Position numbers and translations under genes: made by a program | From: Rubrivivax sp. | Lineage (GTDB): Bacteria > Pseudomonadota > Gammaproteobacteria > Burkholderiales > Burkholderiaceae_C | Reading direction: 5' to 3' | Length of the DNA stretch: 64,000 bases | Assembly: GCA_016707445.1 (NCBI GenBank) | Contig: JADJHR010000005.1 | Coordinates: 310,001-374,000, forward strand | The notes under the pieces: generated by a model | Told to the model about the DNA's origin: nothing | Databases searched by the model: none | The model's input: the letters and a program-made list of their open reading frames with translations, nothing else | In this document: one piece after another, positions 63,248-64,000 of the stretch | How positions within the stretch are numbered: the stretch's first letter is position 1 | Layout of the letters: every line of letters begins with the position of its first letter

Positions 63248-64000
63248 GGCCTAAGGTATTTTGCAAAGAGCGGGAAACGCGCTCGCACTGCGCGGCGTAC
63301 GACGCCGAGGTCCGGAAGTCGGCGCTTCGTGGATACGGGGCCTCGATGGCGATGTCGTCGACGACACGTCCGGGCCGCGCGGCCATGACGACGACTCGAT
63401 TCGACAGGTAGACGGCTTCCCACACGTTGTGCGTCACGAAGACGATCGTCAGGTCTCGTTCCCTCCACAACCGCAGCACGTCGTCGTTGAGCTTCGCGCG
63501 TGTCATCTCGTCCAGCGCGGCGAAGGGTTCATCCATCAGCAGCAGTCGCGGGCGCGTCACCATCGCGCGTGCAATCGACACGCGCATCTTCATTCCACCC
63601 GAGAGTTCGCGGGGAAAGACGTCGGCAAATTTCGACAAACCCACCAGCGCCAGCGCATCGTTGACATCTGCAGCGGCTCGCTCGCGCGAAATGCCGGCGA
63701 TGCGCAGCGGCAGGTAGACGTTGTCGAACACGCGCGCCCAGGGCATCAATGTGGGTTCTTGAAACACGAAGCTGATGTCCCGCTTGGCTGCGGCGCCGGC
63801 GCTGTCGGGCCATGCGATGTCGCCTGACGAGAGGCTCAACAGGCCCGCCATCATGCGCAGTGCCGTGCTCTTGCCACAACCCGAAGGCCCGAGCAGGCTG
63901 ACAAATTGACCGCGATTGACCGAGAGCGACAGGTCGCGCAGCGCGACGGTGCCGTTCGAGTAGCGCTTGTTGACCTTTACCAGCTGCACCAGCGGCGATG
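63228..64000 (-). CDS. ABC transporter ATP-binding protein (SsuB/TauB type), 5' end beyond window
   Basis: The ATPase of the importer. Walker A LLGPSGCGKSTALRMMAGL, Q-loop FVFQEPTLMPWARVFDNV, signature ELSGGMKMRVSIARAM and Walker B LLLMDEPFAALDE are present, with the H-loop FVTHNVWEAVYLSNRVVVM. The first in-frame start candidate is a GTG at 63989, but the frame stays open to the window edge (SPLVQLVKVNKRY), so the true start probably lies outside. About 257 residues are visible. Confidence 0.92.
   Translation of the reverse strand, partial: SPLVQLVKVNKRYSNGTVALRDLSLSVNRGQFVSLLGPSGCGKSTALRMMAGLLSLSSGDIAWPDSAGAAAKRDISFVFQEPTLMPWARVFDNVYLPLRIAGISRERAAADVNDALALVGLSKFADVFPRELSGGMKMRVSIARAMVTRPRLLLMDEPFAALDEMTRAKLNDDVLRLWRERDLTIVFVTHNVWEAVYLSNRVVVMAARPGRVVDDIAIEAPYPRSADFRTSASYAAQCERVSRSLQNTLGHADIDH

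Overview
The window is a high-GC, gene-dense stretch of a bacterial chromosome. Gene content and order (exbBD, xseA, sodB, ccoISNOQP-fnr-hemN, clpSA next to a cold-shock gene, cysS, accA, lysC, a nar operon carrying its own peptidyl-prolyl isomerase) fit a betaproteobacterium of the order Burkholderiales, probably near Rubrivivax or Leptothrix. That placement is an inference from protein resemblance. It contains one tRNA gene. No rRNA, CRISPR array, transposase or prophage is visible.

Layout. 1-4.0 kb: exbB/exbD (with the possible first codons of the next gene at the edge), xseA, sodB and a DUF192 gene. 4.1-13.1 kb: a microaerobic respiration block with ccoI, ccoS, ccoNOQP, a FixH-like gene, fnr (opposite strand), hemN and a DsbD_2/TauE-like membrane protein. 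FNR-type boxes lie before ccoI, inside ccoS ahead of ccoN, and before hemN, so this block looks like a local oxygen-response regulon. 13.2-16 kb: a tiny Ala/Lys-rich exported protein and a nuclease-plus-XPD/DinG-type helicase. 16-23.6 kb: proline/ornithine catabolism with an Lrp regulator, two ornithine-cyclodeaminase family genes, putA, and an unexplained PI-PLC-like protein. 23.7-35.6 kb: housekeeping genes cspA, clpS, clpA, mtfA, lpxH, two cyclophilins, cysS, a 3-methyladenine glycosylase, accA, tilS, lysC and tRNA-Ser(GCU). 35.7-40.5 kb: rdgC, thrH, a GNAT, a lipoprotein, ribH behind an FMN riboswitch, a SRAP protein, a thioredoxin-like protein and a tiny CXXCH reading frame.

40.8-54.3 kb is a nitrate respiration locus: narX, narL, narK1, narK2, narG, narH, narJ, narI, a parvulin-like isomerase gene and a short gene of unknown role. 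From about 44.0 to 53.5 kb, and once more at 55.3 kb inside a TDT transporter, the reading frames are broken by at least 20 single-base indels. There are also two larger in-frame losses: the narK2 3' end fused to narG, and the middle of narJ. Protein similarity stays intact on both sides of every break and no in-frame stop codons were seen, so sequencing or assembly error is the simplest explanation. A very recently dying operon cannot be excluded.

54.3-59.9 kb: dksA, the TDT transporter, a LysE exporter, fumC, an EamA transporter and a RutR-like TetR regulator. 59.9-64 kb: an ABC importer of the NMT1/SsuA type (binding protein, permease, ATPase running off the window edge) with an FAD-linked oxidase in the same operon. 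The physiology suggested is a heterotroph that respires oxygen at low tension through cbb3 oxidase and reduces nitrate, with FNR, NarXL and oxygen-independent haem synthesis as the regulatory and biosynthetic support.
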